Source of the DNA: Paenibacillus_AA sp045062745
Lineage (GTDB): Bacteria > Bacillota > Bacilli > Paenibacillales > NBRC-103111
DNA: 64,000 nucleotides
Assembly (NCBI RefSeq): GCF_045062745.1
Contig: NZ_JBJGED010000023.1
Span: forward strand, 72,778-136,777
Direction of reading: 5' to 3'
Shown here: piece by piece, positions 34,236 to 42,452 of the stretch
How the letters are laid out: each line of letters begins with the position of its first letter
How positions within the stretch are numbered: position 1 is the first letter of the stretch
Made by a program: the position numbers and the translations under genes
Notes under the pieces: generated by a model
What the model was told of the DNA's origin: nothing
Databases searched by the model: none
Seen by the model: the letters and a program-made list of their open reading frames with translations, nothing else

Positions 34236-36974
34236 ATGATCAACCCTAAGAATCGGAAAATAAAATTAGCAGTGACCGGATCATTGATCACATCCATGGT
34301 ACTGGCCTCGGCCGCTTATGCGGCCCCGGCTCCCCAGAACACCGGCGGAGTGGCCGCTTTGGCCGTGACGAACGGACAGACCGTGCCGACCACGATGAAG
34401 CTGTCGTTCCCGGACGTGCCTTCGACGCATTGGGCGTCCAAGCATATCCTGAAGCTGGCCGCCCTCGGCATCGTGGAAGGGGAAGATACGGGCTACAAGC
34501 CGGAGAATGAGGTCAGCCAACAAGACGTGATCATCATGGCGATTCGAATGATGGGGTTGGAACCGCAGGTGAAGAGCTCGACCGCCACGACGAACCTGCC
34601 GTTCGCGGAGGTGCGCGACGATGCCAAGGGGTATGTGGCGATGGCAATCGAGAAAGGCCTCATCGCGATGAACGAGGAGCTGGCCTCTCCGGTGAAGTGG
34701 GGCAGCCGCGCTGCCACCCGCGAATGGGTAGCGAAGATGATTATCCGTGCAATCGGCAAGCAAGATTTGGCCACGACTTCCACAGGGCCGAGCTCCTTCG
34801 CGGACGCATCCAAATTCTCGGCAAGTTCGCTTGGCTATATTAACGCGGCGGTAGCGCTGAAGCTCGTCTACGGATTCGAAGACAATACGTTCCAGCCTGC
34901 CGGTACCGTAACGCGAGCGCAGATGGCTACGTTCCTCAGCCGGGCCGAGCCCTACATGGAGACCCGGTCCGCCAAGGGCTATACCGGCTTCCTGACTCAG
35001 GTCGACGGCAGCACGTGGACGCTCCAGGATAAGAATGGACAGACGAAGCAGATTCAGATGTATCCTACGGCTCCGGTTTATAATACCGGGGAAGATACGC
35101 GCAAGCTAGCCATCGGAGACGTGAAGCTGTATTCCGAAGTGTACGTCGTAACGGACAACAATGTCGGCTATTTCGGCGAAGTGCTGAGCGATGAAGTTCA
35201 GCTCCAGTCGATCACCGGCACGGTAGTATCCGTAGATATCAACGCGTTGACCGTAACCGTATTGATCGACGGGATGGAAAGTACATACGCATTGGCCACG
35301 AACGTAAGTATTCTTGATAAGAACGGCGGCGGTGTCAGCTTAGGCAGCCTGCTCGTCGACTCCGTCATCGAGATGAAGAAAAACACGCTCATCCCTTCCT
35401 CGAAAATTCAGCAAATTCTCGTGAAGCAAGTCCCGGTCAACAAGACAGTGGATGGGACGTTCGTAGCGATCGATACGCAGGCGAAAATTATCAAGATCAA
35501 GGAGGCCGTATCCGGTCTCGAAGAATCGTATCCGATCACCGCACTGACGACGGTGACGCTGGCCGACAAGCCATTCGACCCGGCAGGCTTGTACGAGGGC
35601 GACACGATCCGTATCGATGTGAAGAGCGGCAAGGCGAACGCCGTCACGGTCGTCAAGCAGCTCGTCGAGCTGCGGGACGAAGGCAAGATCAAGATTATCG
35701 ATCTGAACTCGATGATCATCAACTTGCAACGACCGACCGGGTCCGGCTTATCAGCCTACTCGCTGTCGAGCGCCACACAAGTCGTCATTAACGGCAATCC
35801 GTATGCCACCATCAAGGATCTGAATGTGGGCGACGACGTGAAGGTCGAAGTGAACGGCAATGTAGTCGACCGCATCATTGTCACGGCGAGCAAGGTACAG
35901 AGCTTTTCCATGGCTACGATCTTCAGCTATGACGCGACGGAGAAAATCTTGACGGTGAAGGACGAGTTCGGCAATTTCGCCGTGTATCCGCTGTCGACAA
36001 AGACGAAGATGCTATACGACGAAATGGATGTGTCGCTGGACAATTTCTCCACGTACTTCGTAAAAGGCAAACGCGTGAACTTATCCGTCACCGACAAGAC
36101 GCTCGTCTCGATTCAAATTACGACTCGGCTGGACGGCACGCTCGCTCAGATCAACACGACGTCCGGGGAGATGACGATTCGGACTTCTAACAACTTGATT
36201 TACACGTACAAGTATGTGAATCCTTACATCGAGCTGGCCGGGAAGTCGAGCGCCGCGATCGCGGATTTGAAGCCGGGCGATTCGGTGCGCATCGGATTCA
36301 ACGCCTCGCAGGACCAGATCGTCCACGTGCAAGTGCGTACAGCGCTTATTGTACAGACGATCTCCAAGGACATCCCGAATCAAAAAATTACGGTACGCGA
36401 GAACGATACGACGACAGCCGAATATTATCTGAACGCGATTCCGATCGTCCGGAACGGACAGACGGCTTTGTCGTTGTCAGATATTCCGCTCGATGATTGG
36501 GTGGAGTTCGATTACATCGGCCGGACGCTGGAGACGATCCGGTTGGTGAACCCGATTCGCGGGAAGGTGACCGCGGTGGACGCCTCGCAAGGGAAGGTGA
36601 CGCTGACGGATTACAACAACGCCACGCAGACGATCACGGCAGGCACGAACTTCCAGATCAAGAGCGGCACCACCACCTACTCGACGCTCGAATCGCTCAA
36701 GCCGGAAGATCGGGTACAGGTCGTGACGGATTCGAAGGGCAAAACGATGTTTGTCGTCTTGTCCGGCCAAACTCGCGTCGTATCCACGTATAATGCGGGA
36801 ACGAAGGAAGTTGCGTTCCAACGCAGTTTGTTAACCGAGCCTTACTTGTATGTCCTGCACGACAATGCGTATGTCCATCAAGGGACGTCCGTCATTAGCC
36901 CGAGCTTCCTTGCTTATGGCGATACCGTACAAGTGTATTTCCTCGGGGGTAAGATTATTGAGATTTCGAAATGA
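34236..36974 (+). CDS. S-layer homology (SLH) domain surface protein
   Basis: 912 residues. Signal peptide (cleavage after about AAYAAPA), three SLH modules (about 53-105, 122-175 and 187-232; for example FPDVPSTHWASKHILKLAAL and FADASKFSASSLGYINAAVA), then a long region of repeated beta-rich units of about 80-90 residues, each with a pattern like GTVVSVDINALTVTV or GKVTAVDASQGKVTLTD. SLH modules bind pyruvylated secondary wall polymer. The repeat region resembles a surface fibre or adhesin stalk; no catalytic domain is evident. GAGGAG precedes the ATG. Its tail carries a terminator. Confidence 0.88.
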   Translation: MINPKNRKIKLAVTGSLITSMVLASAAYAAPAPQNTGGVAALAVTNGQTVPTTMKLSFPDVPSTHWASKHILKLAALGIVEGEDTGYKPENEVSQQDVIIMAIRMMGLEPQVKSSTATTNLPFAEVRDDAKGYVAMAIEKGLIAMNEELASPVKWGSRAATREWVAKMIIRAIGKQDLATTSTGPSSFADASKFSASSLGYINAAVALKLVYGFEDNTFQPAGTVTRAQMATFLSRAEPYMETRSAKGYTGFLTQVDGSTWTLQDKNGQTKQIQMYPTAPVYNTGEDTRKLAIGDVKLYSEVYVVTDNNVGYFGEVLSDEVQLQSITGTVVSVDINALTVTVLIDGMESTYALATNVSILDKNGGGVSLGSLLVDSVIEMKKNTLIPSSKIQQILVKQVPVNKTVDGTFVAIDTQAKIIKIKEAVSGLEESYPITALTTVTLADKPFDPAGLYEGDTIRIDVKSGKANAVTVVKQLVELRDEGKIKIIDLNSMIINLQRPTGSGLSAYSLSSATQVVINGNPYATIKDLNVGDDVKVEVNGNVVDRIIVTASKVQSFSMATIFSYDATEKILTVKDEFGNFAVYPLSTKTKMLYDEMDVSLDNFSTYFVKGKRVNLSVTDKTLVSIQITTRLDGTLAQINTTSGEMTIRTSNNLIYTYKYVNPYIELAGKSSAAIADLKPGDSVRIGFNASQDQIVHVQVRTALIVQTISKDIPNQKITVRENDTTTAEYYLNAIPIVRNGQTALSLSDIPLDDWVEFDYIGRTLETIRLVNPIRGKVTAVDASQGKVTLTDYNNATQTITAGTNFQIKSGTTTYSTLESLKPEDRVQVVTDSKGKTMFVVLSGQTRVVSTYNAGTKEVAFQRSLLTEPYLYVLHDNAYVHQGTSVISPSFLAYGDTVQVYFLGGKIIEISK

Positions 36975-36988
36975 TCGGGTTTTCGGTG

Positions 36989-37019
36989 GTCGGCGCGCTG
37001 CGGTGCGCCGGCTTTTTTT
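36989..37019 (+). terminator. Intrinsic terminator after the SLH gene
   Basis: GTCGGCGC pairs with GCGCCGGC (one G-T) and is followed by seven T residues. Confidence 0.85.
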
Positions 37020-37117
37020 GTGCCGTGAGGCTCATCTGATCGGAGTTAGCCTGAGCGCCACGACCAAGCACCTTTTCGGGTTCTCACAAAAATGTCGAAA
37101 TTGTAACAGAAACGGAC

Positions 37118-37146
37118 TTGAACCGCCCGTCCACTTTCGTTAAACT
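37118..37146 (+). promoter_or_regulatory. Candidate promoter of nth
   Basis: TTGAAC and TAAACT separated by 17 bases, about 65 bases before nth. The rest of the 190-base gap after the SLH terminator shows nothing else. Confidence 0.4.
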
Positions 37147-37210
37147 GAATCACAATGAGTTAAACCTAACGCTTCGTGTGAGTGGGTAGTGAGATCGGGA
37201 GGGAACGGAG

Positions 37211-37876
37211 ATGACCGCGAAGAAGGTGCGACACATTCTGGATACGATCGCCACGATGTTCCCGGATGCGCATTGCGAGCTGCACCATTCGAATCCGTTC
37301 GAGCTCACGATCGCGGTCCTGCTCTCGGCGCAATGCACGGACGAAACGGTGAATAAAGTAACGGCCGACTTGTTCCAAAAGTACAAAACCCCTGCCGACT
37401 ATCTCGCGGTGCCGATCGAGGAACTGGAGCAAGACATCCGCCGCATCGGACTGTACCGCAATAAGGCAAAGCATATTCAGAGCCTGTGCCGACTTCTCCT
37501 CGAACGCTATGACGGCATCTTGCCGGAAAAGCACGAGCAGCTTGTGGAGCTGCCCGGCGTCGGCCGCAAGACGGCCAATGTGGTCGTCTCGAATGCGTTC
37601 GGCGTGCCGGCGATCGCTGTGGACACCCATGTAGAGCGCGTCTCGAAACGCCTAGGCTTGGCCGACCCGGACGATACGGTGCTGCAGGTCGAACAGAAGC
37701 TCATGAAGAAGGTGCCGAAGCCAGAATGGACCCAGACGCATCACCGCCTGATCTTCTTCGGGCGTTATCATTGCAAGGCGCAAAATCCGCAATGCGGCAT
37801 TTGTCCGCTGCTCGACGTGTGCGGGGAAGGCAAGGGGCGTATGAAAACCCCGAAAAAAAGGAAATCTAAGGAATGA
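37211..37876 (+). CDS. nth: Endonuclease III
   Basis: 221 residues. The helix-hairpin-helix LPGVGRKTANVVVSNA, catalytic Lys/Asp (the Asp in AVDTHVERVSKRLG) and the C-terminal iron-sulfur site CKAQNPQCGICPLLDVC (C-X6-C-X2-C-X5-C) are all present. It is a DNA glycosylase/AP lyase for oxidised pyrimidines. In B. subtilis nth follows dnaD; here it stands apart next to a small unknown gene 24 bases downstream. Confidence 0.95.
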   Translation: MTAKKVRHILDTIATMFPDAHCELHHSNPFELTIAVLLSAQCTDETVNKVTADLFQKYKTPADYLAVPIEELEQDIRRIGLYRNKAKHIQSLCRLLLERYDGILPEKHEQLVELPGVGRKTANVVVSNAFGVPAIAVDTHVERVSKRLGLADPDDTVLQVEQKLMKKVPKPEWTQTHHRLIFFGRYHCKAQNPQCGICPLLDVCGEGKGRMKTPKKRKSKE

Positions 37877-37900
37877 CGACAAGAGAAAGGGACGATAAGC

Positions 37901-38173
37901 ATGAAATGTATTGCGGTGTATACGAGTGACTTCGAATTGTTCTCCGATATATTCGAGAAAGTCATCAACACCCCTCTCGGAACCGATGAGGAAGCGGAAG
38001 TGGAAGGCGTGACGATCTTCGAATCCGGAGACGTGCCCGAGCATTACTTGGACAAAATGAAATCGAAGCCGGACGTCGTGGTCATGAAGCATCGCGACCG
38101 CAACATTACGATTTTGCAGCATGGCGACGTGTTTGAAATTTTTATCCCTGAAAATGAAAATGTGGTACACTAG
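37901..38173 (+). CDS. Small conserved-type protein of unknown function
   Basis: 90 residues, acidic, without signal or membrane segment. It starts MKCIAVYTSDFELFSDIFEK and ends HGDVFEIFIPENENVVH; predicted alternation of strands and helices suggests a compact ferredoxin-like or NAC-like fold. GAAAGGGA precedes the ATG and it probably shares the nth transcript. A clear terminator follows, supporting a real gene. I do not recognise a named family. Confidence 0.65.
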   Translation: MKCIAVYTSDFELFSDIFEKVINTPLGTDEEAEVEGVTIFESGDVPEHYLDKMKSKPDVVVMKHRDRNITILQHGDVFEIFIPENENVVH

Positions 38174-38198
38174 AAACCGGAGAAATTCGGTTTTTTTC
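38174..38198 (+). terminator. Intrinsic terminator after the 90-residue gene
   Basis: AAACCG and CGGTTT form a short stem with an 8-base loop followed by seven T residues. The left arm starts right after the stop codon. Confidence 0.7.
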
Positions 38199-38242
38199 TT
38201 TATTTTGCGACAAATAGAGACTTTCTGGGGGAGAAACTACTC

Positions 38243-41200
38243 ATGAACGCATTGCATCACTTCCGCGAGACGGCGGCCACCGAGGCCGTCGCCGCCATCC
38301 GGGAACGGATGGCGCAGGAAGGAGATCGGACGAACGCCGGCAAGATGGGAGAGCTTGCCGAGCTGGCTCACGATCCGCTGCTGCGGATCGCCTTCTGCGG
38401 CCATTTCTCGGCGGGCAAATCGAGCCTGATCAATAAATTGTGCGGCCATCCGCTGCTGCCCTCCAGCCCGATCCCGACGAGCGCGAACGTAGTGACGATC
38501 CGCAGCGGGACGGCGGGGGCTACGATTATTCCGGTTGCATCGGCCGGAGTCGCCGGCGGCGCTGCTCAGCCGGTAGAGGTTCCGCTTGATAAGCTGGGCG
38601 AGTATGCCCGCAACGGACAAGAGATCGCGTCGATCGAGATTCGCTATCCGATCTCGCTGCTCGACGGCAAGGCAGCCGTGCTGGACACGCCGGGCATCGA
38701 TTCGACCGACGCCGCGCACATGCTCGCCACGGAATCGGCGCTGCACCTGGCAGACGTCGTGTTCTACGTGATGGACTACAACCATGTCCAGTCGGAAGTG
38801 AACTTCGCCTTCTGCAAACGGCTGAAGGAGTGGGGCAAGCCGCTGTACTTGATCGTGAACCAAATCGACAAGCACCGCGAGCGGGAGCTGACCTTCGATG
38901 CGTACCGGGTGAGCGTACGCCAGGCGTTCGAGAACTGGCATATTGTGCCGGACGGCATTCTATATACGTCGGTGAAGGCGTCCGACCATCCGCTGAATGA
39001 ATGGCGCAAGCTCGAGCGGCTCGTGACCGAGCTCGCCGGCTTGTCGGAGCCGCTGCGCGCTCGGAGTGTCATCCAGTCGGCGCGCCACTTGAGCGGAATG
39101 CATACGGCCTGGGTGAGCGAGCAGAGTGAAGCGGAGAAGCAAGCTGCGCGCGAGGCGCTCGATGAGGAGGCGCTGCCGGCCGTGCTGGAGCAAGCGAACG
39201 CGTTCGACGCCGAGCTGAAGGCGATTGCCGAGCAAGCCCAGTCTTACGAGCAGGGGTTGAAGAAGGAGATCGTCCATCTGCTCGACAATGCGACGATCAC
39301 GCCCGCCGCAACGCGGGATCTGGCGCATCATTATTTGCAGAGCCGCAAGCCGGGGTTCAAGGTCGGCTTCTTCTCGCGGGCGGCGGCGACGGCGAAGGAG
39401 ATCGAGACGCGGCTCGCCGCGTTCTCGGCCGACTTCGCTGAGCAGATGCAGGTGCACATCGTATCGCACCTGCGGCAGTTGTTGATCCGCGAGGCGGAGG
39501 CGCATGCCGCGGGGGCTCTGGCCGCCGCGGATATCGACGCGCGGCTGGCTAATGCAGCCGGCGAGGCGAACGCCGAATGGCTGGCGGCGCAAGTGCAGAG
39601 CGGGGCGAGCTTTAGCGGTGAGTACACGCTGAATTACTCGCGTCAGCTGGCGGCCGACGCGAAGTCGTTCTTCCGCCGCGAGGCGTTCGCCCTCGCGGAG
39701 GCACTCGCCGCGCGTGCGGCAGAGGCGGGCCGCGAGCGTGCGGCGGCGCTCGGCGCCGAGCGGGGCGCGCTCGAGGCGCGGCTAGGCGCGTACCGGCGCC
39801 TGCAGGCGCTCGAGGCGCGCGAGGCCGCGTACGCCGCCGAGCTGGCGGCGCTGCTGCCCGCCGCCGACGCGGCCGCGCTCGCGCTGCCCGACCCCGCCGG
39901 GTACCCGGCGGCGGGGGCGGGCGCGGGCGCCGCAGGCGCCGGCGCGGCGCAGCCGCAGACGCTCGCGCGCGCCGCAGTGCCGGGCGCGCCGGCGGTGTCG
40001 CTGCGCGCGGCTAGCGCCGGAGGCGCAGCGGGCGCCGACGCGCCTGTCGCAGGCGCGCCCGCGGCCGCGGGCGATCCGCGCGGCGGCATGCGCCGCACGG
40101 CGCAGCGGCTGACGGCCGGCGCCGACCTGCTGGCCGGCATCCCGGCCATGCAGTCGATCGTGGCCGCCATGCGCGAGAAGGCCGAGCGCCTCACCGGCAG
40201 CACGTTCACGATCGCCCTGTTCGGCGCGTTCAGCGCGGGCAAGTCGTCGTTCGCCAACGCCCTGATGGGCGACGCGATCCTCCCGGTGTCGCCGAACCCG
40301 ACGACGGCGGCGATCAACAAGATCGTGCCGCCTACGGCGGAATGGCCGCACGGCTCGGTCAAGGTGCAGATGAAGTCCGCCGAGGCGATGCTGGACGACG
40401 TACGCTTCTCCTTGCAGGTACTCGGTTATAACGTCGCGAGCATGGACGAAGCGCTGAGCCAGATCGACCGGCTAAAGCCGGAGACGGTCGCCCCGAGCGG
40501 CAAGCCGCATTATACGTTCCTGAAGGCGGTGCGCCGCGGCTGGAACTTCGCGGCCGGTCAAATGGGCGAAGTCATCCGGGCCGATCTCGAGGAGTTCCGC
40601 GACTATGTCGCCGAGGAGAGCAAATCGTGCTATGTCGCTTTCATCGAGCTCCATTATGCTTGTGCGCTGACGAATCAAGGCATGGTGCTCGTCGATACCC
40701 CGGGAGCCGATTCTATCAATGCCCGGCATACCGGCGTGGCGTTCGATTATATCAAGAATGCCGACGCGATCCTGTTCGTCACTTATTACAATCACGCGTT
40801 CTCCCAGGCCGACCGCGAATTCTTGCTCCAGCTCGGCCGGGTGAAGGAGACGTTCGAGCTCGATAAAATGTTCTTCGTCGTCAACGCAGCCGATCTCGCT
40901 GCCGACGAGCAGGAGCTCGCCGGCGTCGTGGGGCACGTCACGACGAATCTATTGCAGTATGGCATCCGCCATCCGCGCATTTATCCGGTGTCCAGCCTGT
41001 CCGCGCTGGACGGCAAGATGGGCGGAGATGCCGCTCTGCTGGAGCAGTCCGGCATCGTGCCGTTCGAACGCGACTTCGTGCGCTTCGCGTTCGAGGAGCT
41101 GGCCGACCTGGCCGTTCAGGCGGCCGAGCAGGACTTGGAGCGCGCAGACGGCGTGCTGCGCCAATGGATTGAAGGCGCGCAGGCGGGCGAGGCCGAGCGC

Positions 41201-41974
41201 AAGCAGCGGATCGAGCGGTTGCGGGAAGCTCTGCATCGCGTAGAAGCACTGTTGAACGCGCCGAATACGGCGGAGGAGCTGGGGGAGGCGGCCAAGGAAG
41301 CCGCCGAGCTGCTGTACTACGTGAAACAGCGGTTATTCTACCGCTTCGGTGAGCTGTACACGTACGCGTTCAACCCGGCTTCGCTGCGGGAGGACGCCGG
41401 GCCGATCCGGTCGCTCCTGCGCGCTGCTACGGTCGACCTGATCCGCCTGATCTCGTATGACCTCTCCCAAGAGCTGCTGGCGACGACGCTGCGTGTCGAG
41501 CAGGCGCTGAACAAACTCGCCCGCAAGCGCGCGGACAAGAACGCGGCCCGCATCCGCGAGGAGCTGCCAACGTTCGAGGCGTCCGCACCGGCGCCGACGA
41601 AATACACGACTCCGGCGGTGGAAGAGACGCTCACCGGGGTGCAGATCGAAGAGAAGGAAGTGTCCGGCTTGTATAAGAGCGGCAAACACTTCTTCGAAGG
41701 TTCCGGCCGCACCCAGCTGAAGGAACTGCTGGAGAAGAAGTTCCAGGAACCGGTCGCGAGCTACATCGAGCGCCACCAAGCTTTGATCGAGCGCACCTAC
41801 GCCGACCAGTACGATAGCGCCGTAGCCCAGCTGCACGAGCAGCAGCGCCGAGCCGCGCGCGAGCATGTGGAGGGCTTGCTCGATGCGCTGGAGATGAAGC
41901 ACGACCTCTCCGAGCTTCAGCGCCTTCAGGAGCGATTCTCGGAGCTCCTTCGCTCTTCCTCCTGCCCCACCTGA
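38243..41974 (+). CDS. dynA: Bacterial dynamin-like protein with two tandem GTPase modules (DynA type)
   Basis: 1243 residues, like B. subtilis DynA (YpbR, about 1190), a fusion of two dynamins. Module 1: P-loop GHFSAGKSS (about 53), PIPTSANVV, DTPGIDST and the N/TKxD-like VNQIDKH. Module 2: P-loop GAFSAGKSS (about 659), PNPTTAAINK, DTPGADSINARHTGV and VNAADL. Long helical stalk regions follow each. Between the modules, about residues 485-630, lies an alanine/glycine-rich, very GC-rich segment. DynA tethers and fuses membranes and protects against membrane stress and phage. The coding region ends in a stop that is the first base pair of a large fold-back element. Confidence 0.9.
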   Translation: MNALHHFRETAATEAVAAIRERMAQEGDRTNAGKMGELAELAHDPLLRIAFCGHFSAGKSSLINKLCGHPLLPSSPIPTSANVVTIRSGTAGATIIPVASAGVAGGAAQPVEVPLDKLGEYARNGQEIASIEIRYPISLLDGKAAVLDTPGIDSTDAAHMLATESALHLADVVFYVMDYNHVQSEVNFAFCKRLKEWGKPLYLIVNQIDKHRERELTFDAYRVSVRQAFENWHIVPDGILYTSVKASDHPLNEWRKLERLVTELAGLSEPLRARSVIQSARHLSGMHTAWVSEQSEAEKQAAREALDEEALPAVLEQANAFDAELKAIAEQAQSYEQGLKKEIVHLLDNATITPAATRDLAHHYLQSRKPGFKVGFFSRAAATAKEIETRLAAFSADFAEQMQVHIVSHLRQLLIREAEAHAAGALAAADIDARLANAAGEANAEWLAAQVQSGASFSGEYTLNYSRQLAADAKSFFRREAFALAEALAARAAEAGRERAAALGAERGALEARLGAYRRLQALEAREAAYAAELAALLPAADAAALALPDPAGYPAAGAGAGAAGAGAAQPQTLARAAVPGAPAVSLRAASAGGAAGADAPVAGAPAAAGDPRGGMRRTAQRLTAGADLLAGIPAMQSIVAAMREKAERLTGSTFTIALFGAFSAGKSSFANALMGDAILPVSPNPTTAAINKIVPPTAEWPHGSVKVQMKSAEAMLDDVRFSLQVLGYNVASMDEALSQIDRLKPETVAPSGKPHYTFLKAVRRGWNFAAGQMGEVIRADLEEFRDYVAEESKSCYVAFIELHYACALTNQGMVLVDTPGADSINARHTGVAFDYIKNADAILFVTYYNHAFSQADREFLLQLGRVKETFELDKMFFVVNAADLAADEQELAGVVGHVTTNLLQYGIRHPRIYPVSSLSALDGKMGGDAALLEQSGIVPFERDFVRFAFEELADLAVQAAEQDLERADGVLRQWIEGAQAGEAERKQRIERLREALHRVEALLNAPNTAEELGEAAKEAAELLYYVKQRLFYRFGELYTYAFNPASLREDAGPIRSLLRAATVDLIRLISYDLSQELLATTLRVEQALNKLARKRADKNAARIREELPTFEASAPAPTKYTTPAVEETLTGVQIEEKEVSGLYKSGKHFFEGSGRTQLKELLEKKFQEPVASYIERHQALIERTYADQYDSAVAQLHEQQRRAAREHVEGLLDALEMKHDLSELQRLQERFSELLRSSSCPT

Positions 41975-42203
41975 AAAACCGGGCTTTGCTTTGAGATGGT
42001 CAACACGGAACAACCCAGCGTAGTGCTAATGAAGGAGCCGCAGGAGGCGTGGGGGACCCACGCCGTCCGCCTTTGAAACCAAGTCCCTTCTCCGACAAAA
42101 TCAATCCGGGGACTTGGTTTCAACAGCGGCCGGAGGCCCTTCATTTGCGGGGAGCGGGCAAGGGTTTTCTGTTGTTGATCCTAGACGCAAAGCCCGGTTT
42201 TTT
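41974..42203. repeat. Large fold-back element: structured RNA or MITE-like insertion
   Basis: The ends AAAAACCGGGCTTTGC (41974-41989) and GCAAAGCCCGGTTTTT (42187-42202) are a perfect 16-bp inverted repeat. Nested inside are GGTCAACA/TGTTGATC, AACCC/GGGTT, AATGAAGG/CCTTCATT (42028-42035 with 42138-42145), a hairpin GGCGTGGG-GGA-CCCACGCC (42046-42064), and a 15-bp perfect hairpin TTGAAACCAAGTCCC/GGGACTTGGTTTCAA (42073-42123). The right end runs into a T tract, so the outer stem could terminate dynA transcription. No open reading frame fits. Either a structured non-coding RNA or a small non-autonomous transposable element would explain it. Confidence 0.7.
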
Positions 42204-42333
42204 CATTTTTCATGAAACCGTATACAACAAAGCGTATCACGACGATTTGGGAGATACGTATGGATTACGTCTCGTTTTTCTCTAAATTCGTAGATTTAAG
42301 AGGCTTTATGAACATTTCTCCCGTTTCTACTGA

Positions 42334-42362
42334 TTGCGGGGTGGGGGGGATGGTGTTAAGAT
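42334..42362 (+). promoter_or_regulatory. Candidate promoter of the ABC exporter operon
   Basis: TTGCGG and TAAGAT are 17 bases apart, with an unusually G-rich spacer. The remaining leader to 42452 holds an imperfect GGAGCTT/AAGCTACTCC hairpin; nothing else is evident between 42204 and 42452. Confidence 0.35.
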
Positions 42363-42452
42363 GCATAAAGATTGAAAATGCTTTCGGTGCGGCAAACAAA
42401 GGGGAGCTTCAAGCCAAGCTACTCCGTATGCTCACGCCCGAGGAGGAGCCTA

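Noticed and set aside
39643..40362. Minus-strand alanine-rich frames opposite the dynamin linker
   Set aside because: They come from very GC-rich sequence in which stop codons are rare on all frames.
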